Shown piece by piece: positions 16,046 to 25,056 of a stretch of DNA of 64,000 bases (within the stretch, counting starts at the first letter, position 1; every line of letters begins with the position of its first letter). Under the pieces are notes generated by a model, which worked only from the letters and a program-made list of their open reading frames with translations, did not search any database and had not been told where the DNA came from. A program made the position numbers and the translations under genes. Origin of the DNA: Roseateles amylovorans (GTDB taxonomy: Bacteria; Pseudomonadota; Gammaproteobacteria; Burkholderiales; Burkholderiaceae_C); NCBI RefSeq assembly GCF_025398155.2, contig NZ_CP104562.2:5518001-5582000 (forward strand), given 5' to 3'.

Positions 16046-17071
16046 TCACTCGAAGAGGCTCTTGAAGAACTTGACCATCTTGCCCAGGCCGGTCTCGGGT
16101 GGCACCACGCCCAATTGGTCGTTGGTCATCAGCTCGAGCACGTTGAGCTGGATGCTGTAGTTGACCAGGTTCGCTTTATCCAACTGCGTGTTGACCTTGC
16201 CGTCGAAATAGAAGAACTCGGTCTTGTTGAACAGGTCCTGGTTGTGCAGGTGGTGCGAGAGCTCCCATACCGAGATCAGCGCCCTGGAGACAGGCCAAGC
16301 CTGGGGGTGCGGGGTCGGGTCGTGTCCGGCGGGGTCCCAGGCCGGGCGCGTCTTGAGGTCTTTCATCGCGAACCACTCGTTGCCGTCCTGACCGGTGATG
16401 TTCGTGTTCACGATGTGGCCGCCGATCATCCGCTGGGCGCCGTCCCAATGGCTCTGCAGCAACGCAATCTCGGGGCCGGTGAGTTCGGGCTTGTGTTGGT
16501 AGGCGAAATTGATCTGGTCCTGCGTGAAGCCAGCCAGGTTCTGGCAGATCTTCGTGGCCGAGGCCATGGCGGCTTTGATGCCGGCCGTGAACTGCGGCTG
16601 GATCTGCCCGCCAGGGTCGGCCTGTTGGTTGAACCCGAGCGCCTCGGGCCCGACGGCGCCGGTCTTCGTGCGGAAGGTCGAGAGATGGTTGTCCGTGGAG
16701 TGCGGCTGGTTGTTCTGGAAGTCGGCGCCATAGACGTCGTTCTTCAGTTCGCTGAAGCCGAGTGCGAGCGTCTTGTCGCGCTGCACCACACCGCTGCCGT
16801 GCGCGACGCGCTGCATCACGCGCGAGCTGTCCTGCAGCGCGCGTTGCAAGTGGGCCTGGGCATGCATGCGCGGGCTGGCTTCCACCATGCGCTGGAGTTG
16901 CGCGAGCGACGCCACCTGCGGGCTGTGCTCGACGGCGGCCTGCACCGACGCAGCCCCCGCGGACTGCGCGACCGAACGCGCCCCCAGTGCGGGCGGGGCA
17001 CCCGCCCGCGCCGGGGCGCTCGCCCGCTCCATGGGCTGGGGGCGGCGCTGCCGTGGGGTGTCCTTGGTCAT
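16046..17071 (-). CDS. Protein with eCIS/polymorphic-toxin-type N-terminal repeats
   Basis: A 341-residue protein in two parts. Residues about 1-100 are basic and Ala/Ser/Gln-rich and contain degenerate repeats of the form SPQVASLAQLQRMVEASPR, then DSSRVMQRV and GSGVVQR. Similar S-P-R-x-x-x-x-x-L-Q repeats occur at the N-termini of DUF4157 proteins and putative effectors linked to extracellular contractile injection systems. Residues about 105-341 form a compact domain of unknown family with many His and Trp residues (WELSHHLHNQDLF, FFYFDGKVNTQLDK). No injection-system genes are in the window. A GGAG lies 9 bases before the ATG. The role as an exported effector is inferred only from the N-terminal repeats. 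Confidence 0.6.
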   Translation of the reverse strand: MTKDTPRQRRPQPMERASAPARAGAPPALGARSVAQSAGAASVQAAVEHSPQVASLAQLQRMVEASPRMHAQAHLQRALQDSSRVMQRVAHGSGVVQRDKTLALGFSELKNDVYGADFQNNQPHSTDNHLSTFRTKTGAVGPEALGFNQQADPGGQIQPQFTAGIKAAMASATKICQNLAGFTQDQINFAYQHKPELTGPEIALLQSHWDGAQRMIGGHIVNTNITGQDGNEWFAMKDLKTRPAWDPAGHDPTPHPQAWPVSRALISVWELSHHLHNQDLFNKTEFFYFDGKVNTQLDKANLVNYSIQLNVLELMTNDQLGVVPPETGLGKMVKFFKSLFE

Positions 17072-17304
17072 TGGGTCGACTCCAGCCTGCCGAGGGGAGG
17101 CCTTCGCTTGCGGCCATCAGCAGCGAACGTTAGAGCGCCGGATGACGTTCGACCATCAGCAAAATGCTGAGTTCACGCCTGCGAGTTCATGCAAAGGACC
17201 TGGGAGGCGCGAATGGTCGGGGGCAGGTGCACCGTACTGGCGGGCGCACGCTTCGGCGCTTCGGGCAGCGCCTCGCACGGGGCAGCCTGAACGCAGGGGG
17301 TACC

Positions 17305-20283
17305 TCACCCACACTGCCCCACAAACCCACACGCCGTACAAAACTCACACCCATCCCGCTGAATCAAGGTCGAGTTCCCGCACTCCGGGCATTTCTTCCC
17401 GGCCATCGCCGGCACACCTGCGGCCAGGGCTGCGCTGCGGTTCGCCGAGGTCACGGGGGCCTGCTGCAGCAATCCCATGTCGACCAGCGGATACCCCTGC
17501 TCATCCAGCACCCCCAGCATCGCGTAGCGGTGAATGACCAATCGCGCCACGTAGGCGACCGTCGACGGCCACACCTGCTGGCGGCGCTCGCCGAAGAGCG
17601 TCGGCACCGGCGCCATGAAATGGCCCAGCGGCTCGCCCACGTTCAGCAGCTTGCGCAGCTTCATGCCGATCCAGCCCGGGTCCAGCACCCGCATGTCCAG
17701 CGAGAGCAGACGCGCCAGGCCGTCCAGGGCCTTCGGATAGTTGCCGGAGAACCCCATTGCGCACGGCCGCGTCACCGTGCCGCCATCCGGCGTCGGCAGG
17801 CTCACCTCCTTCAGCGTGAGGGTGAACAGCTCACCGGTGGCAGGGTTGTCCACATCCACCGCCCAGGCCAGCGTGCCGGCCGTGCCGGTGCGTGGTTCCT
17901 CGCGGGAGAACATTGCATCCAGCACCGGCGTCGGACCGCCCTCCTGCAGCGCACCGAGCTGCTCGCAGCGCCAGCGGATCACCGCCGCCGTCGCCGCGAC
18001 CACGCCCGGGAACAGGCGCGGCTCGCCCAGCGGCGGCATCGGCATCTCGAAGGCACGTTCCTCGGCGACCGTTGCCAGCGCGTCCAGTTTCAGCCGCAGC
18101 CAGGCCGCATCGTTGGTGCGAAGATCCATCGACAGCGTCTTGGCCATCGCCGACAGGCCCCGCGGCTGCTCCGCGCCGTTGACCCAGACCTCGAACGGCA
18201 GCGTTCGGCCGAACAGGCCGGCGTCCGGTCCCTCGGCCGGCAGTTCGCCGACGAACAGCGCGAAGTCGCCATGCGGGTGACGGATCATGGTCGACCACGC
18301 CGGATTGCCGCCCGGCAGCTCCGGGCGACTCGGCCAGCGCAGGGAGGCCAGCACCGGCTTGGGCAGGCGCTCCACGCGCAGGCGCTGGTTGGGGCCGATC
18401 TCCGGCTTCAGCGGTTCCGGCTGCGCCACCGGCTCCACGCTCAGCACCGCGCCCAGCACGCTGTTGGGCCGGTAGGTGGCCAACCCCTTCAGGCCGCTCT
18501 TCCAGGCCAGGGCGTAGAGATCCTGGAAGTCCGGATAGGGATAGTCGGCCGGCACATTGACCGTCTTCGAGATGGAGGTGTCGATGTAGGGCGCAACCGC
18601 CGCCACCATCGCTTCATGGTCCGCCGCCTGCAGCTCCAGCGCGGTGACGAAGGCCTCGGTCAGCGGCGCATCCGCCCCATGCAGGTGACGGAACAGCCGC
18701 CAGGCATGGTCCTCCACCGCGTATTCCTTGAAGCTGTTGTCCGGCATCCGCTTCTTGCGGGTGTAGCGCCAGGAGAAGGCCGGCTCGATGCCGTTGCTGG
18801 CGTTGTCTGCAAACGCGAGGCTGATGGTGCCCGTCGGCGCGATCGACAACAGATGCGAGTTGCGCAGGCCCTGGGCGCGGATCTTGTCCTTCAGCCACGG
18901 CGGCAGGCGAGACGCGAAGTTGCCGCCCGAAAGGTACAGGTCGGCATTGAACAGCGGGAAGGCGCCTCGCTCGATGGCCAGGTCCGCGCTGGCCTCATAG
19001 GCGGCGTCGCGCATGGCCTCGCTGATGCGACGCGCCATCGCCCGGGCGGGCTCGGTGTCGTAGCGCAGGCCGAGCATGACCAGCGCATCGCCCAGGCCGG
19101 TGAAGCCCAGTCCGACGCGCCGTTTGTTGGCCGCCTCCTGGGCCTGGGCCGGCAGCGGCCAGAGGGTGACATCCAGCACGTTGTCCAGCATCCGGGTCGC
19201 GACCTTGCAGACCTCGGTGAAGGCCGCATCGTCAAAGCGCGCCTGGGGCGTGAACGGATCCGCCACGAAGGTGGTCAGGTTGACCGAGCCCAGGCAGCAG
19301 CAGCCATAGGCCGGCAGCGGCTGCTCGGCACAGGGGTTGGTCGCGCTGATCGTCTCGCAGTAGTGCAGGTTGTTGTCGGCATTGATGCGGTCCAGGAACA
19401 GCACGCCCGGTTCCGCATGGTCGTAGGTGGACCGCATCACCTGGTCCCACAGCTTGCGGGCGCGCAGGCGTCGGTAGACCCACATGCCGTCGGCCCGCTG
19501 CACCGCCCCCGCCGCCCGCAGCTTCGCACCGGGCGCCGCGCGGTGGATGAGCTCGATCTCGGCGTCCGCCTCCACCGCCTGCATGAAGGCATCGGTCACC
19601 GCGACCGAGATGTTGAAGTTGCGCAGGTCGCCCTGGTCCTTGGCATGGATGAAGTCTTCGATGTCCGGATGGTCGCAACGCAGCACGCCCATCTGGGCGC
19701 CGCGCCGGGAGCCTGCGGACTCGACGGTTTCACAGCTGCGGTCGAACACCCGCATGTAGCTGATGGGGCCGGACGCGCTGGACTGGGTGGACTTCACCGC
19801 CGCGCCCTTGGGCCGGATGCGGGAGAAGTCGTAGCCCACGCCGCCGCCGCGCCGCATGGTCTCCGCCGCTTCGGTCAGTGCGGTGTAGATGCCGGGCACG
19901 CCGTCTTCTTCCTCGGCGATGGCATCCCCCACCGGCTGGACGAAGCAGTTGATCAGCGTGGCCGACAGCTCGGTGCCGGCGGCGGACGCGATCCGTCCCG
20001 CCGGAACGAATCCGCGCCGCTGCGCCTCCAGGAAGCGCGCCTCCCAGTCCGCTCGGTGCTCCGGCGATTCGGCCTGAGCCAGCGCATGGGCCACCCGTCG
20101 TCGAACATCATCCAATGTGCGCTCACCGCCCTTTGCGTATTTCTCGAGCAGCACCTCGGCGCTGATGTCCTGGGACGGCAGCGTGTCAGCTGCGGCGGTG
20201 GTGCGTGGGGACGGCGTCGAGGGGGATGACGTCGCGCTGGAGGACGAGGGCGCCGAGGACGACGGCACAGAGGACGGGCTCAT
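17305..20283 (-). CDS. nrdJ: Adenosylcobalamin-dependent ribonucleotide reductase (class II)
   Basis: This 992-residue enzyme reduces ribonucleotides to deoxyribonucleotides using adenosylcobalamin, so it needs no oxygen and no second subunit. After a Ser/Thr/Pro-rich leader of about 40 residues comes the catalytic barrel: the first redox cysteine in LINCFVQPV, the radical-site motif NPCAEQ with its Cys near residue 317, and CLGSVNLT. The C-terminus carries a zinc-ribbon-like tail with CPECG and CTACG. ATG at 20283 is preferred because a GGAG sits 9 bases upstream; an in-frame ATG at 20325 is an alternative. No cobalamin riboswitch or NrdR box was recognised in the 217 bases upstream. Confidence 0.93.
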   Translation of the reverse strand: MSPSSVPSSSAPSSSSATSSPSTPSPRTTAAADTLPSQDISAEVLLEKYAKGGERTLDDVRRRVAHALAQAESPEHRADWEARFLEAQRRGFVPAGRIASAAGTELSATLINCFVQPVGDAIAEEEDGVPGIYTALTEAAETMRRGGGVGYDFSRIRPKGAAVKSTQSSASGPISYMRVFDRSCETVESAGSRRGAQMGVLRCDHPDIEDFIHAKDQGDLRNFNISVAVTDAFMQAVEADAEIELIHRAAPGAKLRAAGAVQRADGMWVYRRLRARKLWDQVMRSTYDHAEPGVLFLDRINADNNLHYCETISATNPCAEQPLPAYGCCCLGSVNLTTFVADPFTPQARFDDAAFTEVCKVATRMLDNVLDVTLWPLPAQAQEAANKRRVGLGFTGLGDALVMLGLRYDTEPARAMARRISEAMRDAAYEASADLAIERGAFPLFNADLYLSGGNFASRLPPWLKDKIRAQGLRNSHLLSIAPTGTISLAFADNASNGIEPAFSWRYTRKKRMPDNSFKEYAVEDHAWRLFRHLHGADAPLTEAFVTALELQAADHEAMVAAVAPYIDTSISKTVNVPADYPYPDFQDLYALAWKSGLKGLATYRPNSVLGAVLSVEPVAQPEPLKPEIGPNQRLRVERLPKPVLASLRWPSRPELPGGNPAWSTMIRHPHGDFALFVGELPAEGPDAGLFGRTLPFEVWVNGAEQPRGLSAMAKTLSMDLRTNDAAWLRLKLDALATVAEERAFEMPMPPLGEPRLFPGVVAATAAVIRWRCEQLGALQEGGPTPVLDAMFSREEPRTGTAGTLAWAVDVDNPATGELFTLTLKEVSLPTPDGGTVTRPCAMGFSGNYPKALDGLARLLSLDMRVLDPGWIGMKLRKLLNVGEPLGHFMAPVPTLFGERRQQVWPSTVAYVARLVIHRYAMLGVLDEQGYPLVDMGLLQQAPVTSANRSAALAAGVPAMAGKKCPECGNSTLIQRDGCEFCTACGFVGQCG

Positions 20284-20500
20284 GGACAGACTCCGCTGAA
20301 GATCCGCAGGGGGGGACCGGTCCATCGTAGCGCCGAGGCCTTGTCTGCACACGTCCGGCACGTCCCTCGGCGCATCGGCCGGGCGGCTTCCGATCGGCCC
20401 CGGATCTGGTAAGCGAGATGCAACTTGTGTCTCGAGAGGCCCCACTCCGCTGGGAAGCCCCAATGTGCCTATCACAATCAGCGAACTATTCTTGTTTTCC

Positions 20501-21160
20501 ATGAACCCCGACAAGGTCTTGCGATCCAGCCCCGGCACCCTGGGTGACCTGGAACTCGAATGCGCCGACACGCGCCGTCTCATCCAGGACGGCCAGCTCG
20601 ACGTGGCCCGCCATCGACTGGACGCGCTGCAGCACGCCCATGGGGAAGCCCATGCGCCGCTGCAGGAGCTGCTCAGTGTGCTGGCGGAGGCGCATGACGA
20701 CTGGCCGACGGCCCTGCGTCACTACAAGCGCTTCCATGCGCTGGCGATGCAGGCCGGGACCTCGCCGCTGGCGTCGCGGGATCAACTGCTGGCCAAGCTG
20801 GTCGAGAACCAGAACACGCCGGACATGGCCTGGTGCCTGGTGGCGCTGAGCGCGGCCAAGGCGCCGGCCGGTGCGCTGCCCCAGATGCTTCGCCAGCAAT
20901 GCCGGGCGCATGACGTGCTGGCGCTCGGCAAGGGCGAAGCGATGCTGATGTTGCTGCATGACGTCGACCTGCCCACCGGCCGCAAGGTCTGCGAGCGCAT
21001 CCGCACCGTCTGGTTCCAGCAGCATCTCGGCGCCGGTCCGGTGAGCATGGGCCTGACCGCCTGGCGCGGTCCGGGCGACACCGGCAGCGCCTTCCTCAAC
21101 CGCGCGGAAGGAGCCCTCGATCGCAGCCAGCGCGAGGGTGGGCCGCTGCGGACGGGTTGA
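20501..21160 (+). CDS. Helical repeat protein with a degenerate half-GGDEF domain
   Basis: A 219-residue protein. The N-terminal half is helical and TPR-like (LQHAHGEAHAPLQELLSVLAE, then WPTALRHYKRFHAL). The C-terminal 85 residues read like the second half of a diguanylate cyclase domain. Where RYGGDEFL would stand there is LGKGEAMLML. This is followed by the usual helix (GRKVCERIRTVWF), the glycine strand (PVSMGLTAW) and the terminal helix (LNRAEGALDRSQREGG). The catalytic GGDEF residues are missing, so it cannot make c-di-GMP; it may be a remnant recruited as a binding or interaction module. It diverges from nrdJ. Confidence 0.6.
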   Translation: MNPDKVLRSSPGTLGDLELECADTRRLIQDGQLDVARHRLDALQHAHGEAHAPLQELLSVLAEAHDDWPTALRHYKRFHALAMQAGTSPLASRDQLLAKLVENQNTPDMAWCLVALSAAKAPAGALPQMLRQQCRAHDVLALGKGEAMLMLLHDVDLPTGRKVCERIRTVWFQQHLGAGPVSMGLTAWRGPGDTGSAFLNRAEGALDRSQREGGPLRTG

Positions 21161-21304
21161 TTCCGGCTGTCGGCGCGAGGTCTTCTCGCTCATCAGCCCC
21201 AAGACAGATGCGCCAATGGCACGGCAGACGACTTCACGTTCAGGCCGTCTGTCGACCTCAAGCGAGTTCGCCGATGCAGGGATAGGCTTGCCTGAGAGGA
21301 ATCA

Positions 21305-22147
21305 ATGAGCAGCACGCCTGCGCCAGAACTGAGAGCAGCGGGCGAGTGGATCACAGCGGCCGATGCGCTCCTGATCGCTGCCGGAGCTGGCATGGGCGTC
21401 GACTCCGGACTTCCCGATTTCCGTGGCCGGGACGGCTTCTGGAATGCCTATCCGGCGATGCGCGGGGCGCGCCTCAACTTTGCCGACGCTGCAAATCCTG
21501 AGTTGTTCCAACGAGACCCAGCGCTCGCCTGGGGGTTCTACGGACACCGGCTGCAGTTGTACCGCAGCACCACCCCTCATCCTGGCTTCCACATCTTGTT
21601 GAACCTCGGTGCAGCCAAGCACTCGGGTGTGTTCGTATTTACCAGCAACGTCGATGGGCAGTTCCAAAAGGCCGGCTTCACCCCAGACCACCTGGTCGAG
21701 TGTCACGGCTCTATTCACCACCTTCAGTGCGCGATCCCCTGCTCAGATGAAATCTGGACAGCCGACGGACTGGAAATTGACATTGATCCAGTAGCTTGCC
21801 GCTGGAATGGCCCATTGCCACGATGCCCGCGATGCGGCTCGATGGCGCGCCCGAACATCCTGATGTTCAGCGATGGCGCCTGGATCGATCGCCGTACTCG
21901 GTCGCAAATGACGCAGTTGCAGAACTGGTTAGGCGCAGCACGCAATCCAGTGGTGATTGAGCTGGGGGCAGGGAGCGCCGTTCCTACGGTCAGAAACTTC
22001 AGCGAATCGATCGCCCGTCTGTATGGCGCGAAGCTTGTTCGAATCAACCCCGATGAATACAGCGTCTCGCCTGCAGTTGGGGTGGGCGTGGCTCTGAACG
22101 CGCTGAGCGCGCTGGCGTCGTTGCGCGATGAGATTTATCGCAACTAA
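21305..22147 (+). CDS. Sir2-family NAD-dependent deacetylase
   Basis: A 280-residue sirtuin. The NAD-binding loop GAGMGVDSGLPDFRG lies near residues 26-40. TSNVDGQF stands for the TQNVD motif, and the catalytic His is near residue 134 in ECHGSIHH. Two Cys pairs for zinc follow (CAIPC near 142-146 and CPRCG near 175). Such enzymes remove acyl groups from lysines using NAD, or hydrolyse NAD in some defence systems. Only one catalytic domain is present, with no added sensor, so deacylation is the simpler reading. A GAGAGGA motif precedes the ATG. The gene and the two after it look lower in G+C than their surroundings. Confidence 0.88.
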   Translation: MSSTPAPELRAAGEWITAADALLIAAGAGMGVDSGLPDFRGRDGFWNAYPAMRGARLNFADAANPELFQRDPALAWGFYGHRLQLYRSTTPHPGFHILLNLGAAKHSGVFVFTSNVDGQFQKAGFTPDHLVECHGSIHHLQCAIPCSDEIWTADGLEIDIDPVACRWNGPLPRCPRCGSMARPNILMFSDGAWIDRRTRSQMTQLQNWLGAARNPVVIELGAGSAVPTVRNFSESIARLYGAKLVRINPDEYSVSPAVGVGVALNALSALASLRDEIYRN

Positions 22148-22223
22148 GCGCGATCTCTAAGAGCGGGTCGGTGCATGCGGCCAATTACCATTTGGCCCTT
22201 GCTGTTCCCCTGCCTGCTCGTCT

Positions 22224-22877
22224 ATGGATGACCGCGATGACACATCTCGCACTTGGTTCGACCCCAGCCTCGTGCATGTGCAAGCGGACGAGGCGGTGCT
22301 TGAGTTCCTGGATGAAGAAGCTCTGATTCGCTTGAGCGGCGCCCCGTCCTGGAGCAGACTGATCGCGACAAAGACGCCTCGAGGCATCGCCATCACCGTG
22401 CAGAACGACGTGGTGATGGCCATGGTTCGACACATCGAACGACGTGGCGACGAGACGATCATCCGGAACCAAGTCTTCCAGGTGAATCCCGACTACCGAG
22501 GTCGCCGCTTCGGTGCCCGAGCATTGACGGTTCAGGCACGTGCGGCCCAAGCGCTTGGATTTGATGCCATCGAACTCGATGCGACTGGCAATTACGTCAT
22601 GGCGACCACAGGCCACCCACGGGACCGACATTCCGGCTATTACGTCTGGCCAAGGCTTGGATTTGACACAAACATCCCCCCATCCACGTTGCGTCGCTTG
22701 CCCCAAAAGTACAAGGGTTGCGCTCGCATTTCTGATCTGATGGCCAGCCAGGAAGGCCAAGATGACTGGTTCATACACGGCGACACGCTCAACGACGCCC
22801 GATTTGACGTGGCGCCGGGCAGCAAGTCATGGGACCTGCTGCTGGCATACTGTCAGCAACGCCACATCAGAATCTGA
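22224..22877 (+). CDS. GNAT-like protein of unknown substrate
   Basis: A 217-residue protein. The middle contains a GNAT motif A-like segment, FQVNPDYRGRRFGARALTVQ, followed by ALGFDAIELDATGN, and the end of the fold is suggested by GYYVWPRLGFD. The N- and C-terminal parts do not resemble other GNAT members known to me. It lies 76 bases after the sirtuin gene, so an acyltransferase and a deacylase may be expressed together. A 66-codon gene begins two bases after its stop. Base composition is lower in G+C than neighbouring regions, hinting at transfer. Confidence 0.6.
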   Translation: MDDRDDTSRTWFDPSLVHVQADEAVLEFLDEEALIRLSGAPSWSRLIATKTPRGIAITVQNDVVMAMVRHIERRGDETIIRNQVFQVNPDYRGRRFGARALTVQARAAQALGFDAIELDATGNYVMATTGHPRDRHSGYYVWPRLGFDTNIPPSTLRRLPQKYKGCARISDLMASQEGQDDWFIHGDTLNDARFDVAPGSKSWDLLLAYCQQRHIRI

Positions 22878-22879
22878 TC

Positions 22880-23080
22880 ATGCGCTTCGACAAGCAAGCT
22901 TTCAAAGCCTCGGTTCAGCCGATCTCAGCGGACGAATCGCGTGCCAACCTGGCTGCGCTCGTGGCGCCGTGTGAGGGGGACGTCCGGTTCGTGACCGTCG
23001 AATGTGAGTTTGATGAAGAGGTCTCCGAGCTGTCCTCAAGGGCAACGCAACGTGCCGGAGATCCGCGCATGTGTGCCTGA
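22880..23080 (+). CDS. Small hypothetical protein
   Basis: A 66-residue protein beginning MRFDKQAFKASVQP and ending in a Cys. It starts two bases after the GNAT-like gene stops and ends just before a strong terminator, so it closes a short operon. The composition is acidic in the second half (CEFDEEVSELSS). No family is recognised. Its size and position would fit a small regulator or antitoxin-like partner, which is only a guess. Confidence 0.5.
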   Translation: MRFDKQAFKASVQPISADESRANLAALVAPCEGDVRFVTVECEFDEEVSELSSRATQRAGDPRMCA

Positions 23081-23103
23081 GACCCCCTCTACTGAAAGCG
23101 CCC

Positions 23104-23130
23104 AAAGCCCAGCATTGCTGGGCTTTTTCT
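23104..23130 (+). terminator. Strong rho-independent terminator
   Basis: A perfect 10-bp stem (AAAGCCCAGC at 23104-23113 and GCTGGGCTTT at 23117-23126) with an ATT loop runs directly into a T-rich tail. It lies 24 bases after the stop of the 66-codon gene and ends the sirtuin/GNAT-like group. Confidence 0.88.
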
Positions 23131-23325
23131 TGTTGATGACGTTCCAGACGGCCCCTCGACCGAGATCAACGGCTTCAGCTCAGACGAAAGACGGCAGACC
23201 TGCGGATCTCGTGGAGCGCCCTGCCGCGCGTTCACCAGCCGTTCGAGGCTGACGCCGGCCAACGCGTCGAATCGCTGGACCGACGACCTGCCCCCCCGCA
23301 TCGAGCAGGACGATTCCCACCCAGC

Positions 23326-24039
23326 TCAGAACGGATTGATCGTCTTCTCCCGCCGGTAGTGGATATAGCCCACGCTCGCACCCGCGCGCAAACCCACGCC
23401 CAGCCGGATCGGTGCCAGCGTGATGCCGTCCACCCGCTGGTAATTGATGCCGGCGCCGCCGACGTAATAGAGACTGCCATCCACGCCAGGGAACCGGCGG
23501 TAGATCGCCGACGCCTTGGGCAGCTTGTAGACCAGGGTGAACACCTTGGACGCGTTGGCCCCCAGGTCGAAGCCCACCGACGGTCCCGCCCAGAACACCT
23601 GGGCCGTGCCGCCATGCTTCATGACCAGACTGCCCTCGCCGTAGCGCAGGCCGATCGTGATGGCCGCGCCGGCTTCCTGGCCCTTGATGTAAGCATTCGG
23701 GCGGCCCTGTTCCTTGAACGCCTTCTCAATCACCTTGGCCAGCCCCTCGGTGGTCTGGCCGAAAAAGTCGGTGGCCGCGTGAAGGACGGAATCCTGGTCA
23801 TAGGTGTCGTCGTCGTCCTTCGGCTCCTTGGATTCCTTGGGATCCTGCGCCAGCGCCGGCCAGGCAGCGCCCAGGCCGACCGGCAGCGCCAGGCCGGCGG
23901 CAGCGAAACGGCCCAGCTGTCCCAGCGCGGCACGCCGGGCGAGCGGATCAGTCGCGGCCTCGGTGCACGGCAGATCGGCCATCGCGCTCAGGCGCTGGCG
24001 GTCGTGGGGGTGACCGTGGTCGTCGCGGTTCATGCTCAT
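23326..24039 (-). CDS. DUF1134 (EipA-like) exported protein
   Basis: A 237-residue periplasmic protein. A twin-arginine-type leader (RRAALGQLGRFAAAGLALP and a later APALAQ-like cleavage region) precedes an acidic linker. Then comes the full DUF1134 domain: ATDFFGQTTEGLAKVIE, GRPNAYIKGQEAGAA, LRYGEGSLVMKHGG, FDLGANASKVFTLVYKLP and the C-terminal INPF. In alphaproteobacteria the family member EipA is needed for envelope integrity; the same role here is inferred. Several ATGs cluster at the start; 24039 is chosen because GGAG lies 9 bases before it, while 24048 and 24033 remain possible. Confidence 0.85.
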   Translation of the reverse strand: MSMNRDDHGHPHDRQRLSAMADLPCTEAATDPLARRAALGQLGRFAAAGLALPVGLGAAWPALAQDPKESKEPKDDDDTYDQDSVLHAATDFFGQTTEGLAKVIEKAFKEQGRPNAYIKGQEAGAAITIGLRYGEGSLVMKHGGTAQVFWAGPSVGFDLGANASKVFTLVYKLPKASAIYRRFPGVDGSLYYVGGAGINYQRVDGITLAPIRLGVGLRAGASVGYIHYRREKTINPF

Positions 24040-24301
24040 CGTGCTCATCTCCGGATTGAAGGGACAGCCCGCAGCGGGGCGCCGATCGGCTCTCGATGAT
24101 CGGCAGCGCCGGCGCCAGGGCGACAAACTCGATGCTACGCCGGCGCCGTGATAAACGGCGCGCCGGGCGGTGCGCCGTCCCGATACACTGCGCAAACGCC
24201 GCCGCCCGGGCGATCTCCGGAGCGACCCATAGACCGGCACCCGATGCCGGCAGGCGTCATCGCACAAGTGCACGAGTGGAGTGTGTCAAGGAGGACATGC
24301 A

Positions 24302-24727
24302 GTGAGTGATCTGCCCCGACTGGCCCGAGCGCTGGAATATCTGGACATGGCGTCCGCCCTGTACCTGGCCGGTGGCGCGGATCATTCCGCGCAACTGCTG
24401 GCCGCCGCCGGTGAGCGCCTGCTCGGTGACCTGGCCCGGCTGATCCAGTCACCCGAGCATGGCCCCGAGGTTCAGCAGTTGCTGGCCCGGGTGGCCCAGC
24501 ACCATCCCAATCCGCCGGTGCCCGAAGTGCCCAGCCATGCGCAGTCCAAACAGCTGCAGGCCATGCTGTCGCGCCAGGATTCACCTGAATCCACCGCCCT
24601 GCGACAGGCCACCTCCGCCTTGCTGCGGGCCTCGTGGTACTTGCTGGAAACGATGGGCCTGGAACCGCTGGCGCCCTCGCGCCTGCACCAGGCCATCGAA
24701 AAAAGCACCATCTACGCAGAGCTGTAA
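24302..24727 (+). CDS. Hypothetical helical protein
   Basis: A 141-residue all-helical soluble protein without a recognised domain. It begins with GTG, preceded by a perfect AAGGAGG with a 7-base gap, so the start is secure. The sequence opens SDLPRLARALEYLDMASALYLAGG and ends EKSTIYAEL. The repeated Ala/Leu-rich helices recall small proteins that form helical bundles or dimers. It diverges from the DUF1134 gene and is followed by a dispersed-type intergenic repeat. Confidence 0.6.
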   Translation: MSDLPRLARALEYLDMASALYLAGGADHSAQLLAAAGERLLGDLARLIQSPEHGPEVQQLLARVAQHHPNPPVPEVPSHAQSKQLQAMLSRQDSPESTALRQATSALLRASWYLLETMGLEPLAPSRLHQAIEKSTIYAEL

Positions 24728-24728
24728 A

Positions 24729-24840
24729 GGACCCCCCCTACGCGCTGACGCGCGCCCCCCAGGGGGCGAGCAGGGAGCCCGGCAGAGCCGGATCTCCTTG
24801 CTCCGCTGGATAGGTCGGCCCTTGGGGGCCTCTGTTTCTT
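24729..24840. repeat. Dispersed-type intergenic repeat of Burkholderiales
   Basis: Directly after the preceding gene comes a C-run followed by the palindrome CGCCCCCCAGGGGGCG (about 24757-24770), then CCCGG...CCGG arms and a segment ending near the GGGGGCCTC motif. Elements of this layout are scattered between genes in many Comamonadaceae and relatives; that is from memory of such genomes. No second copy is in this window. The hairpins may also end transcription. The rest of the 329-base gap to the PilZ gene shows nothing else. Confidence 0.45.
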
Positions 24841-25056
24841 GCGTGCGCTTTGGGGATGGGCGCTGTCTGCATGTCAGGGCCTGATGCCCGGCGGCCCCAT
24901 TTCCTCACCCGCCATGTTGGGAGGGCGCTCATTCCCTGCTTGGGGTGGATTTATGGCGCGGTTTCGCGGGATTTCTGCGCACGGCGCGCCTTTTGGCGGT
25001 CGGCGGCGGTATCGTCACGAGGCCGAACTCATCGGCGTCGACGCAAGGAAGTTGTG

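Noticed and set aside
17164..20229. A 1021-codon open frame opposite nrdJ
   Set aside because: It is Arg/His/Gly-rich with no domain and is an antisense shadow caused by high G+C in the third codon position of nrdJ.
20464..20476. CRP/FNR-like TGTG...TCACA sequence before the GGDEF-remnant gene
   Set aside because: The arms are too close together for a CRP or FNR site.
20284..20500. Search for a cobalamin riboswitch or NrdR box before nrdJ
   Set aside because: No B12-box core or paired NrdR-type repeats could be recognised; absence by eye is not proof.
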